A stretch of 64,000 bases of DNA from Flavobacterium sp. LC2016-13 (GCF_009707955.1 NZ_WMDQ01000008.1:1-64000), one strand, 5' to 3'; shown: positions 9,197 through 18,662, counted from the first letter of the stretch. Program-made: numbers and translations. The notes: generated from the sequence alone by a model not told the origin.

Positions 9197-10078
9197 ATGC
9201 AATTTCTTGTTTATATACTGGCCTACCCTATTCTTTGGCTTATTTCAATTCTTCCTTTCCGAGTATTTTATTGGTTTTCAGATTTCGTATATTTTATTAT
9301 TTACCGCATTGTAGGATATCGTAAAAAAACGGTTCGCGAAAACTTAGCATTGACTTTGCCTCACTTAAGTGCTGCTGAAAGAAAAGACATTGAAAAAAAG
9401 TTTTATCAGCACATGTGCGACATGTTTTTGGAGATGATCAAAACCATGAGTATTTCTCCGGAAGAAATGGAAAAACGATTTCATGTAACGAATATTGAAA
9501 TTCTTCAGGAATATGCCGAGAAAGGTAAAAGTGTTGTTCTTGTAGCTTCGCATTATGCAAGCTGGGAATGGCTTTTAACAATCAATAAACGTATACCGTT
9601 TAGAGGAATTGGTGTTTATAAAAAAATAGCAAATCCTTATTTTGATAAATTAATTCGACAAATCAGATCTAAGTATGATGCTGAATTGGTCGAAACCAAA
9701 AAAACGATTCCGATGATGGCTCAAAACCAACGCGACGGGATTTTAAGTCTTTACGGATTAGCGAGTGATCAATCTCCTAAATTAGATCGTATTTTTCATT
9801 CGATGAAATTTATGGGAATTGAAGTTCCTGTACATACAGGAGCCGAAATGCTTGCCAAAAAATATGATTTGAGCGTTGTTTTTATTAAGGTAAAAAAAGT
9901 TGCGAGAGGTTATTACGAAGCAACCATTATTCCTATTGCAGATAATCCTAAAGATTACGGAAATTTTGAAATTACAGAAAAATATCTGAGAGAAGTTGAA
10001 AAACAAATTCTTGAAGCTCCTCAATATTATTTATGGACTCATAAAAGATGGAAACACAGAATTGAAAATAATTCTTAA
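9197..10078 (+). CDS. LpxL/HtrB-type lysophospholipid or lipid A acyltransferase
   Basis: 293 residues with a hydrophobic N-terminal membrane anchor (residues about 3-40). It carries the acyltransferase motif HX4E in SHYASWEW near residue 119 and a second conserved block around ASDQSP near 190. Family members transfer an acyl chain to Kdo-lipid A or a related lipid at the inner face of the membrane. With KdsB encoded at 30.4 kb, a role in lipid A late acylation is the simplest reading, though ornithine or other aminolipid acylation cannot be excluded. It is a single gene closed by a strong palindromic terminator. Confidence 0.85.
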   Translation: MQFLVYILAYPILWLISILPFRVFYWFSDFVYFIIYRIVGYRKKTVRENLALTLPHLSAAERKDIEKKFYQHMCDMFLEMIKTMSISPEEMEKRFHVTNIEILQEYAEKGKSVVLVASHYASWEWLLTINKRIPFRGIGVYKKIANPYFDKLIRQIRSKYDAELVETKKTIPMMAQNQRDGILSLYGLASDQSPKLDRIFHSMKFMGIEVPVHTGAEMLAKKYDLSVVFIKVKKVARGYYEATIIPIADNPKDYGNFEITEKYLREVEKQILEAPQYYLWTHKRWKHRIENNS

Positions 10079-10083
10079 AAGAA

Positions 10084-10127
10084 ATTAAAAATCCAAAAAA
10101 CAACTAGTTGTTTTTTGGATTTTTAAT
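10084..10127. terminator. Perfect 44-bp palindromic terminator
   Basis: The sequence is perfectly self-complementary about position 105/106 of this line (10105-10106), starting six bases after the acyltransferase stop. A-rich and T-rich ends flank the stem, so it could end transcription in either direction. Confidence 0.8.
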
Positions 10128-10257
10128 TTTAGGTAAAGCCTAAAAATAGATTTTGATGGGTTTTTGTAATATTTTTTTTTGATAGGATTTATATTATAGA
10201 TTGTATAAAAACATATATTTGAAATTAAAATTAACCCAAATCTAATTTTACCTACTT

Positions 10258-11742
10258 ATGATTAAAAACCTATGTTTTTCAATTTTAGTAGTTTGTTTTT
10301 CAATAACTTCTTCTGCGCAAAGCCCAAAACGCGGAATAGCTTATGTTAACAATTCTACTGCCGATTTATTAGCCTTAAAACCCGGAATTTCCTGGTGGTA
10401 CAACTGGGGATCAATTCCGGAAAATGACACAAATGCCAATTACGAATCTATTGGAGTAGAATATGTTCCGATGGCTTGGCGGGAAGTTAATGATACCGAT
10501 GTGCAGGCCTTTATAAACAGAATAAAGCCCGGTGCAAAATACTTACTGGCTTTCAACGAACCAAATTTTAATGATGGTTCCCGACTGACTCCTCAAGACG
10601 CTGTAAATGCATGGAAGAATGTCGAGAAAATTGCTGCTGCAAAAAATTTAGAAATTGTCAGCGCATCACCGGCTTTTAATGGTCCTGATAATTATGGTGG
10701 TTATTCGAGTCCGACTGCGTGGCATGATGATTTTTTTCTCTTATGTCCCACTTGCAAAGTCGATTATATTGCTTTTCATACGTATGATAGTTCCTCTGGT
10801 TCTGTTATAGGCGTTACAAGTCTTCTGAAAAAATACAACCGACCTGTTTGGGTAACTGAATTCGCCAACAGAGTAGTTCAGACTGCTGACCAAAAAATTA
10901 CGTTTATGAAAGAAATCATAACTAATTTTGAAAATGATCCGGATATTTATCGCTATTCGTGGTTTACAGGAAGGGTTGATCCAACATGGCTAGATATGGC
11001 AGAAGGACCATTGTTAGCTCCTCAAAGTGGTGTTTTGAGACCTATTGGAACTGAATATATAAATACGCCTTATACTTCTAAAAAAATGAATGTTCCCGGC
11101 AGAATTACAGCCAACAAACATTATCGCAGAAAAGGTACAAGCCTCCAAAACACAACAGATTCCGGAACAACTCAAAACGTAAGTTTGATAAATGACGGAG
11201 ACTGGAATGAATTTCTGATTAATGTTGCTGATGCAGGAACATACAAACTTACTTTTAGAGTGGCCTCAGTAACTACTGCGGGGAAATTTGATATTAATGT
11301 AAATGGCGTAACCGTAAAAACAGATGAAACTTTTAATGCGACTGGCGGATTGCAAACTTTTACAGATAAAATCGTAAACGGAGTTACTTTACCAAAAGGA
11401 GAAGTTTTATTGAAAATTAAATTCAAATCGAACGATATGAGTTTTAATTTTATTGATGTTGCTGTTTCGAATTTAGGTGTAAACGATCCAACTTTTGAAC
11501 AAGATTCTTTTACCGTTTATCCAAATCCGATTAAAAATCAATCTGTTCTTCATATTAAATCTTCAAATACAGAAGCTGTTACGTTGAAAATAGTTGATAT
11601 GAAAGGAAGCATCTGTTATTCTTCTGATCGTTTCTACACTAATGAAGATATTAAAATTGGAGAAAGATTATCCAGCGGAGTTTATATTGTAACAGCGGTT
11701 TATGGTTCGATTATAAAATCAATCAAAATCATTAAAAATTAA
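10258..11742 (+). CDS. T9SS-exported GH128-like glycoside hydrolase with carbohydrate-binding module
   Basis: 494 residues. A signal peptide ends near SSAQ (residue 21). Residues about 25-275 are an Asl1/GH128-type catalytic barrel: a YNWG segment near 50, the acid/base candidate in LAFNEPNF near 98 and the nucleophile candidate in WVTEFAN near 200. Known GH128 enzymes are beta-1,3-glucanases. Residues about 290-400 resemble a CBM6-type beta-sandwich. The last 80 or so (from FTVYPNP) form a type A T9SS sorting domain, so the enzyme should be released or attached at the cell surface. A TATATTTG at 10214-10221 may be its promoter element. It is a single gene with its own terminator. Confidence 0.85.
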   Translation: MIKNLCFSILVVCFSITSSAQSPKRGIAYVNNSTADLLALKPGISWWYNWGSIPENDTNANYESIGVEYVPMAWREVNDTDVQAFINRIKPGAKYLLAFNEPNFNDGSRLTPQDAVNAWKNVEKIAAAKNLEIVSASPAFNGPDNYGGYSSPTAWHDDFFLLCPTCKVDYIAFHTYDSSSGSVIGVTSLLKKYNRPVWVTEFANRVVQTADQKITFMKEIITNFENDPDIYRYSWFTGRVDPTWLDMAEGPLLAPQSGVLRPIGTEYINTPYTSKKMNVPGRITANKHYRRKGTSLQNTTDSGTTQNVSLINDGDWNEFLINVADAGTYKLTFRVASVTTAGKFDINVNGVTVKTDETFNATGGLQTFTDKIVNGVTLPKGEVLLKIKFKSNDMSFNFIDVAVSNLGVNDPTFEQDSFTVYPNPIKNQSVLHIKSSNTEAVTLKIVDMKGSICYSSDRFYTNEDIKIGERLSSGVYIVTAVYGSIIKSIKIIKN

Positions 11743-11767
11743 ACTTTTAATAAATTCTACAAATAAC

Positions 11768-11801
11768 AAAAGCCGCTTTCATTAATTTGAAAGCGGCTTT
11801 T
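11768..11801. terminator. Terminator between the convergent GH128-like and glmM genes
   Basis: Fourteen-bp arms (11768-11781 and 11788-11801) contain a GCCGC core and enclose a six-base loop. A T tract follows on the plus strand and an A tract precedes, so it can serve both genes. Confidence 0.9.
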
Positions 11802-11822
11802 TTATATTGAAAATGCTGAAAA

Positions 11823-13211
11823 TTAAATTCCTGCAATTGCTTTTATTTCGTCGATAATTCGAAGTGCCAATACATCAGCTTTTTCCTGAGATGGAGCTTC
11901 TGTATAAATACGAATAATTGGTTCTGTATTTGATTTTCTCAAATGAACCCATTCTGTAGCAAAATCAATTTTTACACCATCGATAGTAGAAATATCTTCG
12001 TTTTTATATTTTTCAGTCATTGCAACAAGAATTGCATCAACGTCAATTTGAGGCGTTAATTCAATCTTATTTTTGCTCATATAATATTCAGGATATGAAG
12101 CTCTCAATGCCGAAACTGATATTTTTTTGTTTGCTAAATGCGTTAAAAACAAAGCTACTCCAACCAAACTATCACGTCCGTAATGCGATTCAGGATAAAT
12201 AATTCCACCGTTACCTTCACCACCAATAATAGCATTATTTTTTTTCATTAATTCTACCACATTCACCTCGCCTACAGCGCTGGCTTCATAATTTCCTTTA
12301 TGTCCAACAGTTACATCGCGCAAAGCACGAGATGATGACATATTCGAAACCGTATTTCCTGGCGTTTTACTCAAAACGTAATCTGCGCAAGCCACCAAAG
12401 TATATTCTTCACCAAACATTTCTCCATCTTCGCTAATAAACGCCAAACGATCTACATCCGGATCTACAACAACTCCTAAATGAGCTTTTTCTTTTACAAC
12501 CAATTCAGAAATATCCGTTAAATGCTCCTTTAAAGGTTCCGGATTATGAGGAAAATGTCCGTTTGGTTCGCAATATAATTTTACTACTTCAACGCCCATT
12601 AATTCTAATAATCTCGGAATAATAATTCCTCCAGAAGAATTTACGCCATCAACAACTACTTTAAACTTTGCTGCTTTTACAGCTTCAACATCAACTAAAG
12701 GCAAATTTAAAACCTCGTCGATATGAATATCCATATAAGCGTCATTTATTGTAATCTCTCCCAAATTATCAACATCCGAGAAATCGAAAGCTTCTGCTTC
12801 AGCAATTTCAAGAATTTTTGCTCCTTCAGCACCGCTCAAAAACTCACCTTTTTGATTTAATAATTTTAAGGCATTCCATTGTTTTGGATTATGAGAAGCG
12901 GTTAAAATAATTCCACCATCTGCTTTTTCTAACGGTACGGCAATTTCAACCGTTGGCGTTGTCGAAAGTCCAAGATCAATTACATTAATTCCTAAACCTA
13001 TTAAAGTATTTACAACAAGATTATGAATCATTGGGCCTGAAATTCTGGCGTCACGACCAATTACAACCGTTAATTTTTCTTTTGAAGTATTATTTTTCAG
13101 AAAGGTTCCGTATGCCGATGCAAATTTTACAGCATCAACAGGAGTCAGGTTATCTCCTACTTTACCTCCAATAGTTCCACGTATTCCTGAAATTGATTTA
13201 ATTAAAGTCAT
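11823..13211 (-). CDS. glmM: Phosphoglucosamine mutase-type phosphohexomutase
   Basis: 462 residues, the usual length. It has the phosphoserine loop TASHNP near residue 101, the metal-binding DPDVDRL near 251, a sugar-specificity segment GEGNGG near 330 and the phosphate-binding RKSNTEPIIRIY near the C-terminus. It converts glucosamine-6-phosphate to glucosamine-1-phosphate for UDP-GlcNAc, and so for peptidoglycan and lipid A. The GEGNGG loop fits glucosamine rather than mannose or glucose mutases, but I cannot exclude a broader phosphohexomutase. A minus-strand TATATTTG at 13238-13245 is the probable promoter element. Confidence 0.85.
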   Translation of the reverse strand: MTLIKSISGIRGTIGGKVGDNLTPVDAVKFASAYGTFLKNNTSKEKLTVVIGRDARISGPMIHNLVVNTLIGLGINVIDLGLSTTPTVEIAVPLEKADGGIILTASHNPKQWNALKLLNQKGEFLSGAEGAKILEIAEAEAFDFSDVDNLGEITINDAYMDIHIDEVLNLPLVDVEAVKAAKFKVVVDGVNSSGGIIIPRLLELMGVEVVKLYCEPNGHFPHNPEPLKEHLTDISELVVKEKAHLGVVVDPDVDRLAFISEDGEMFGEEYTLVACADYVLSKTPGNTVSNMSSSRALRDVTVGHKGNYEASAVGEVNVVELMKKNNAIIGGEGNGGIIYPESHYGRDSLVGVALFLTHLANKKISVSALRASYPEYYMSKNKIELTPQIDVDAILVAMTEKYKNEDISTIDGVKIDFATEWVHLRKSNTEPIIRIYTEAPSQEKADVLALRIIDEIKAIAGI

Positions 13212-13254
13212 TTTAATGAGTTATGGTTATTTTATTACAAATATAGAAAAGTTA

Positions 13255-13471
13255 CTAAGGTTCTAAGGTACTAAGTTACTAAGATTTTAAAAAAAGGTGC
13301 TAAGATGCTAAGGTACTATCCCGAAGTTTCGGGACTAAGATTTAATAATTAATTTTAAAAGCTATCGATACTTCACTAAAACGATATGAAAATCTTTTCA
13401 TACTTTTACTAAAATAACGAAGTTGCTCTAAATCTCAGCAACTAAAAAAACTTAGTGCCTTAGAACCTTAG
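13255..13471. repeat. Long-armed inverted repeat with CTAAG iterations between divergent genes
   Basis: A 23-nt arm at 13255-13277 is repeated in inverse orientation at 13449-13471 with one mismatch. Inside and beside it the pentamer CTAAG (or its complement) recurs many times. Two smaller hairpins lie within: 13319-13334 (TCCCGAA/TTCGGGA) and 13385-13402 (TATGAAAA/TTTTCATA). The element fills the gap between the glmM and ACP phosphodiesterase-like gene starts and looks like a dispersed non-coding repeat. Confidence 0.65.
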
Positions 13472-13484
13472 CACCTTAAAAAAA

Positions 13485-14069
13485 ATGAACTTCCTAGCCC
13501 ATATATATCTTTCCGGCGATAATGATTTAATAAAAATTGGCAATTTTATGGCCGATGGAATTCGCGGAAAACAGTTTGAACACTTTCCTCCCGATGTGCA
13601 AAAAGGAATTATTTTGCATCGCGCTATAGATACTTACACAGATTCTCACGATATTTTCAGACAAAGTACCAGGCGTTTACATGAAAGATATCATCATTAT
13701 TCGGGCGTGATTGTAGATATTATTTACGATCATTTTTTAGCCAAAAACTGGACTTCCTATTCTGATGAAAAACTTGAAGATTTCATTAACCGATTTTATA
13801 AATCATTGCATGAAAACTATGGCATTCTGAGTGAAAAAACGCAAAGTATCATGCCATATATGATTGAAAGAAACTGGCTTTTAAGTTATCGAACGGTTGA
13901 AGGAATTCACCAAATTTTGACACAAATGGACCGAAGGTCTAAGAATGCATCAAAAATGCAATTTGCAAACGAAGAATTAGTAGAGTTTTATACTGAATTT
14001 GAGCATGAATTCACCACCTTTTTTGAAGATCTAAAACAGCATTCAAAACAAACATTACTTACGCTATGA
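13485..14069 (+). CDS. ACP phosphodiesterase-like (AcpH/YajB family) protein
   Basis: 194 residues, cytoplasmic. The conserved start MNFLAHIYLS, the GNFMAD motif near residue 19, HRAIDTYTDSH near residue 45 (HD-type metal ligands) and the DIIYDHFLA segment near 77 identify the AcpH family. It removes the 4'-phosphopantetheine arm from acyl carrier protein in E. coli. In Bacteroidota the substrate has not been shown as far as I know. Its stop overlaps the next gene's start by ATGA, so it is translationally coupled to the gamma-glutamyltransferase gene. Confidence 0.8.
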   Translation: MNFLAHIYLSGDNDLIKIGNFMADGIRGKQFEHFPPDVQKGIILHRAIDTYTDSHDIFRQSTRRLHERYHHYSGVIVDIIYDHFLAKNWTSYSDEKLEDFINRFYKSLHENYGILSEKTQSIMPYMIERNWLLSYRTVEGIHQILTQMDRRSKNASKMQFANEELVEFYTEFEHEFTTFFEDLKQHSKQTLLTL

Positions 14070-15751
14070 GAAAACTTTCACTTCTATTTTCCCTTATATA
14101 TTTAAGCTGCACAGCACAGCAATCAGTATCAAAACCAACTGGATTAGTTACAACGAAAGCAATGGTTGTTTCGGCACGGGAAGAAGCTTCTAAAATTGGC
14201 GCAGAAATCATGCAAAAAGGCGGAAATGCGTTTGATGCAATGGTTGGTACAGAATTGGCTTTGGCAGTGGCTTTTCCTTTTGCAGGAAATCTTGGCGGCG
14301 GCGGTTTTATGGTTTACAGAAAAGCAAATGGCGAAGTAGGATCTTTAGATTATCGTGAAAAAGCGCCTTTGGCAGCCACAAAAGATATGTATCTTGATAA
14401 AGATGGAAATGTTATAAAAGGAAAAAGTACTGAAACGGCTTTGGCAATTGGCGTTCCGGGAACTATAGCCGGAGTTTTTGCTGTACATAAAAAATTAGGT
14501 TCTCTGCCAATGTCAGAAATATTAAAACCTGTCATTGCGCTTGCAGAAAGAGGTGTAATCGTAACTATAAAACAACAAAAACAACTTGAAGCCTATCATG
14601 ATGCAATTGTAAAAGTAAATGGACCGAACACTCTTATGGGAGGAAAATTTAAAGAAAACGATACTATTAAATATCCTGCCCTTGCCAAAACTTTAAAACG
14701 AATTTCGAAAAACGGAAAAGATGAATTTTACAAAGGCGAAACAGCTAAAATTTTAGTCAATTATCTAAAAGAAAAAGGCGGGATTATTACGCTGAAAGAT
14801 TTAGCGAATTATGAAGCAAAATGGAGAAAACCTCTTCAATTTGATTATAAGGAATTAAAAATTACTTCAATGTCGCCTCCAAGCAGCGGCGGAATTTGTC
14901 TGGCTCAAATTATGAAAATGATTGCGCCTTATGAATTATCAAAAATGGGACATAATTCTGAAGAATCTATTCAGGTTATTGTTGAAGCAGAAAGAAGAGC
15001 TTACGCCGATAGAAGTCAGTTTTTAGGCGATCCGGATTTTGTTAAAATTCCGATTAAAGCTTTATTAGCCGATGCGTATTTAAAAGGCAGAATGTCTAAT
15101 TTCGATCTAAACAAAGCCAGTTTATCATCTGAAATAAAAGAAGGAAAAGTAACGTATAATGAAAGCCTTGAAACAACCCATTATTCGATTGTTGATGCGC
15201 AGGGAAATGCCATTGCCGCTACAACAACCATAAATGATGGTTTTGGCTCTAAATATTATTGTGATGAACTAGGTTTCTTTTTAAATAATGAAATGGATGA
15301 TTTTAGTGCGAAACCGGGATCTCCAAATATGTTTGGGCTTGTTGGAAATGAAGCCAACAGCATTGCGCCCGGAAAACGAATGTTAAGTTCAATGACGCCT
15401 ACAATTGTCGAAAAAAACGGAAAACTGTTTATGGTCGTTGGTTCTCCCGGCGGCTCAACGATTATAACAACTGTTTTGCAGGCAATTTTAAACGTTTATG
15501 AATATAATTTAAGCATGCAGGAAGCTGTAAACGCACCACGTTTTCACCATCAATGGTTACCGGATTTAATTACATTTGAACCTAATGCGTTTGACAATGC
15601 TACAATTGACAAATTAAAAGCAAAAGGGTATTTGATTAATGAAAAAACTACTCCTGTAATTGGTAAATTAGACTGTATTTTAGTTTTACCGGATAATAAA
15701 CTTGAAGGAGGTGCTGATTTTCGTGGCGATGACAAAGCTGTCGGATTTTAA
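14066..15751 (+). CDS. ggt: Gamma-glutamyltransferase
   Basis: 561 residues. A signal peptide (possible lipobox at LSCTAQ near residue 17) directs it to the periplasm. The self-cleaving threonine is Thr370 in ETTHYSIVD, dividing a large subunit of about 370 residues from a small one of about 190. Substrate-binding motifs follow: LSSMTPT near 440 and GSPGGS near 460. It hydrolyses or transfers the gamma-glutamyl group of glutathione and related peptides. The four-base overlap with the preceding gene suggests one operon, although the two activities have no obvious link. Confidence 0.92.
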   Translation: MRKLSLLFSLIYLSCTAQQSVSKPTGLVTTKAMVVSAREEASKIGAEIMQKGGNAFDAMVGTELALAVAFPFAGNLGGGGFMVYRKANGEVGSLDYREKAPLAATKDMYLDKDGNVIKGKSTETALAIGVPGTIAGVFAVHKKLGSLPMSEILKPVIALAERGVIVTIKQQKQLEAYHDAIVKVNGPNTLMGGKFKENDTIKYPALAKTLKRISKNGKDEFYKGETAKILVNYLKEKGGIITLKDLANYEAKWRKPLQFDYKELKITSMSPPSSGGICLAQIMKMIAPYELSKMGHNSEESIQVIVEAERRAYADRSQFLGDPDFVKIPIKALLADAYLKGRMSNFDLNKASLSSEIKEGKVTYNESLETTHYSIVDAQGNAIAATTTINDGFGSKYYCDELGFFLNNEMDDFSAKPGSPNMFGLVGNEANSIAPGKRMLSSMTPTIVEKNGKLFMVVGSPGGSTIITTVLQAILNVYEYNLSMQEAVNAPRFHHQWLPDLITFEPNAFDNATIDKLKAKGYLINEKTTPVIGKLDCILVLPDNKLEGGADFRGDDKAVGF

Positions 15752-15835
15752 AATAAAACATTAACACCCGAAAAATGGTACAATTTTGAATTTTTAAAGC
15801 TAAATTTGCAAATTCCCTAACTTTTTAAAAAGATA

Positions 15836-17620
15836 ATGTTAAGAAAATTTTTTCGGAAACTAGAAAGCATTATTGCTTTGGCACAATCTATATTGACGCC
15901 AAAGCAGTTTATTTTTTTATCGAGTGTCTTAGTTGGTATTTCTTGCGCTTTTGCCGTAATTATTCTAAAGACATTTGCGCATAGTGTTTTTTCTTTTGCG
16001 AGTTATATTAATGGTCTTTTAAAATTAAATTTCATTAATGGTATCTTGCCGATAATTGGTATTCTACTGACTGTATTTGTGGTTCAAAAAGTTTTAAACG
16101 GAAGTATTCAAAAAGGAACTTCTCAAATTTTATATGCAGTTGCCAAAAAAGCAAGTATAATTCCGAAAAAACAAATGTATGCTCAAATCGTTACCAGTTC
16201 CTTAACCGTTGGTTTGGGAGGTTCTGCCGGACTTGAAAGCCCAATTGTAATTACGGGTGCAGCTTTTGGTTCAAACTATGCCCAAAACTATAAATTAGCT
16301 TATAAAGACCGTACTTTACTTATTGGTTGCGGAGTTGCAGCTGGGATTTCAGCAGCTTTTAATGCTCCTATTGCCGGAGTTTTATTTGCCATTGAAGTTT
16401 TATTGGTTGATGTTAGCATTTCTGCCTTTACTCCTATTATGATTTCGGCTGCAACAGGTGCTTTGGTTTCTGCTATTTTATTAGATGAAAGCATTTTGTT
16501 ATCCTTCAAACAACAACAAACATTCAACTATCATAATATTCCTTTTTATATTCTTTTAGGAATTTTAACTGGTTTTATAGCGGTTTATTACGCCCGAAAT
16601 TTTCAAAGAGTTGAGCATTATTTTTCCAAATTAAAAATGGGTCCTTATAAAAAAGCACTAATCGGCTCTTCTTTATTAGCATTGCTTATTTTTATTTTCC
16701 CAACACTTTTTGGAGAAGGTTATGAGAGTATTAAAACCTTATCTGAAAATGATCCGGGACAATTATTAGACAATACTTTGTTTGCCGGTTTTAGAAACAA
16801 TCAGTGGATTTTACTTCTTTTTGTTGGATGCACGATGATGGTAAAAGTTTTTGCATCAGGATTAACACTTGGAAGCGGAGGAAATGGAGGAAACTTTGCG
16901 CCATCCCTATTTATGGGATCTTATTTAGGCTATTTTTTCTCGAAATTTATCACTTTGATTGGTTTGGCAAAACTACCAATTAGCAATTTTACAATGGTTG
17001 GAATGGCCGGTATTTTAAGTGGATTGTTTCATGCGCCGCTTACCGCTATTTTCCTTATTGCAGAAATTACGGGTGGTTATGGTTTAATGATTCCGCTTAT
17101 GATTGTTTCTTCCATCAGTTTTGCCATTTCAAAACGTTTTGAAAAATATTCCCTTGATGTAAAAAATCTGGCTAAAAAAGGCCACGCTTTTACCAGCAAT
17201 AAAGACTCTAACATACTTTCGACTTTAGATATTGATACGATCATTCAATGTGATTATTTAACGGTTCACCCTGACGAACATTTAAATAAATTAGTCGATC
17301 TTATTTCGCATTCTAACCAAGTTGTTTTTGCCGTTGTAAATAATGAAAAAGAACTTGTTGGTATTGTTCATTTTAATGATATCCGAGAAATTATTTTTAA
17401 CTCTTATCGCGTAAAGTATACTTTGATAAAAGATGTCATGAAAACGCCTCCGGCAACAATTTCATCTTTTGACAGTATGGAAATTGTGATGAGCAAATTC
17501 GAAAAATCAAAATCAGCATTTCTTCCCGTTATACGAAACGAAAAGTATTACGGCTTCATTTCTAAATCTATAGCGCTCGAAGCTTATCGAATGAAACTGC
17601 GTTCTATGACCATCGAATAA
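15836..17620 (+). CDS. ClC-family chloride transport protein with CBS domains
   Basis: 594 residues: a ClC membrane core (about 1-430) and two C-terminal CBS domains (about 455-590). The gating glutamate is kept in GLESP near residue 131 and the selectivity loop reads GNFAP near 355. The first selectivity motif is divergent (GTSQ in place of GSGIP). After FNAPIAGVLFAIE the residue matching the internal proton glutamate of E. coli ClC is Val188, as in channel-type ClCs. This suggests passive anion conduction rather than chloride/proton exchange. TAAATTTG at 15801-15808 may be its promoter element. Confidence 0.85.
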   Translation: MLRKFFRKLESIIALAQSILTPKQFIFLSSVLVGISCAFAVIILKTFAHSVFSFASYINGLLKLNFINGILPIIGILLTVFVVQKVLNGSIQKGTSQILYAVAKKASIIPKKQMYAQIVTSSLTVGLGGSAGLESPIVITGAAFGSNYAQNYKLAYKDRTLLIGCGVAAGISAAFNAPIAGVLFAIEVLLVDVSISAFTPIMISAATGALVSAILLDESILLSFKQQQTFNYHNIPFYILLGILTGFIAVYYARNFQRVEHYFSKLKMGPYKKALIGSSLLALLIFIFPTLFGEGYESIKTLSENDPGQLLDNTLFAGFRNNQWILLLFVGCTMMVKVFASGLTLGSGGNGGNFAPSLFMGSYLGYFFSKFITLIGLAKLPISNFTMVGMAGILSGLFHAPLTAIFLIAEITGGYGLMIPLMIVSSISFAISKRFEKYSLDVKNLAKKGHAFTSNKDSNILSTLDIDTIIQCDYLTVHPDEHLNKLVDLISHSNQVVFAVVNNEKELVGIVHFNDIREIIFNSYRVKYTLIKDVMKTPPATISSFDSMEIVMSKFEKSKSAFLPVIRNEKYYGFISKSIALEAYRMKLRSMTIE

Positions 17621-17622
17621 GG

Positions 17623-17666
17623 CTTAATATCGGATAGGTTAAAAATTTGAATTATCCGATATTAAG
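17623..17666. repeat. 14-bp perfect inverted repeat overlapping the fic promoter
   Basis: Arms 17623-17636 and 17653-17666 are perfectly complementary, with a 16-nt spacer. The right arm lies between the TTG and TATCTTTG of the fic promoter. No T tract follows, so an operator is as likely as a terminator for the ClC gene. Confidence 0.7.
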
Positions 17667-17677
17667 AAGTATCTTTG
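17647..17677 (+). promoter_or_regulatory. fic promoter giving a nearly leaderless transcript
   Basis: TTG at 17647-17649, a 20-nt spacer and TATCTTTG at 17670-17677 fit the Bacteroidota consensus. The expected start is only 2-4 nt before the fic ATG at 17685, so the mRNA would be almost leaderless. Confidence 0.65.
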
Positions 17678-17684
17678 TGGTATT

Positions 17685-18638
17685 ATGTGGAATACAGACC
17701 TAACATACAGAACAGAATTTCAATCAACATTTGATCGATTGTACCAAAAAAGGCTCGATTTGCAAAACAGCAGACCATTGCCCAATATTGCTTTGCATAA
17801 AATTCGCGAAAGCTTATCGCTAGAATGGACTTATAATTCTAATAGTATAGAAGGAAATACGATGAGTTTGCGTGAAACCCAAATGGTTATTCAGGAAGGA
17901 ATTACAATTAAAGGGAAATCACTTCGGGAACATTTTGAAACTCATAATCACGATAAAGCTATCGATTATTTATACTCGATTGTTGATGAAAATTACAATT
18001 TGCGAAGTATTGATATTCTTTCGCTTCACGGATTGGTTTTGCGCTCTATCGAAGATGATTTTGCAGGACGATTACGAAATGGAGGAGTTCGAATTTCGGG
18101 AGCTAATTTTATGCCCCCAAACGCCAATAAAGTTTCAGATTATCTAGATGAACTTATTGATTTCATCAATACAAATCCTTTAGGTTTAAACGATATCGAA
18201 CTTGCCACAATTTACCATCATAAATTAGTCTGGATTCATCCTTTCTTTGATGGAAATGGCCGTACAGTTCGTTTAAGTATGAATTTGTTATTAATGCGTT
18301 GTGGTTTTCCGCCGGCTATTATTCTAAAAAATGATAGAAAAAAATATTATGAAGCGCTTAATCAGGCCAATAATGGCAATTATCAAAAACTAACACTTTT
18401 GATGTGCCAGGCACTTGAACGAACACTTAATATTTATTTAAGTTCAATGCCGGGAAGTAGCTATGATTTTCAATCTATAATAGATATTGTAAGCGAACCA
18501 GAAACTCCATACGGTCAGGAATATATTAGTCTATTAGCCAGAACAGGAAAAATAGATGCTTACAAAGAAGGCCGAAATTGGTATACAACCAAAGAAGCAA
18601 TCGAAGAATATATGGCAACCAGAAAACGAAAACGCTAA
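17685..18638 (+). CDS. Class II Fic protein (AMP-transferase type) with C-terminal winged-helix region
   Basis: 317 residues. The Fic core motif HPFFDGNGRTVR is complete, with catalytic His185. The self-inhibitory motif SNSIEG (Ser52, Glu56) lies N-terminal to the core, which defines class II. The last 60 residues look like a small helix-turn-helix or winged-helix domain. Such proteins modify target proteins with AMP from ATP and are held inactive by Glu56; the target is unknown. No antitoxin gene is adjacent. The TPR protein follows 24 bp later and may share the transcript. The inverted repeat in its promoter is a candidate autoregulatory site. Confidence 0.88.
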   Translation: MWNTDLTYRTEFQSTFDRLYQKRLDLQNSRPLPNIALHKIRESLSLEWTYNSNSIEGNTMSLRETQMVIQEGITIKGKSLREHFETHNHDKAIDYLYSIVDENYNLRSIDILSLHGLVLRSIEDDFAGRLRNGGVRISGANFMPPNANKVSDYLDELIDFINTNPLGLNDIELATIYHHKLVWIHPFFDGNGRTVRLSMNLLLMRCGFPPAIILKNDRKKYYEALNQANNGNYQKLTLLMCQALERTLNIYLSSMPGSSYDFQSIIDIVSEPETPYGQEYISLLARTGKIDAYKEGRNWYTTKEAIEEYMATRKRKR

Positions 18639-18662
18639 TCAACCAACCAAAACCACTATAAA

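Noticed and set aside
13261-13480. CRISPR-like array suggested by repeated CTAAG words
   Set aside because: Repeat units are far too short, irregular and palindromically arranged, and no cas gene is present.
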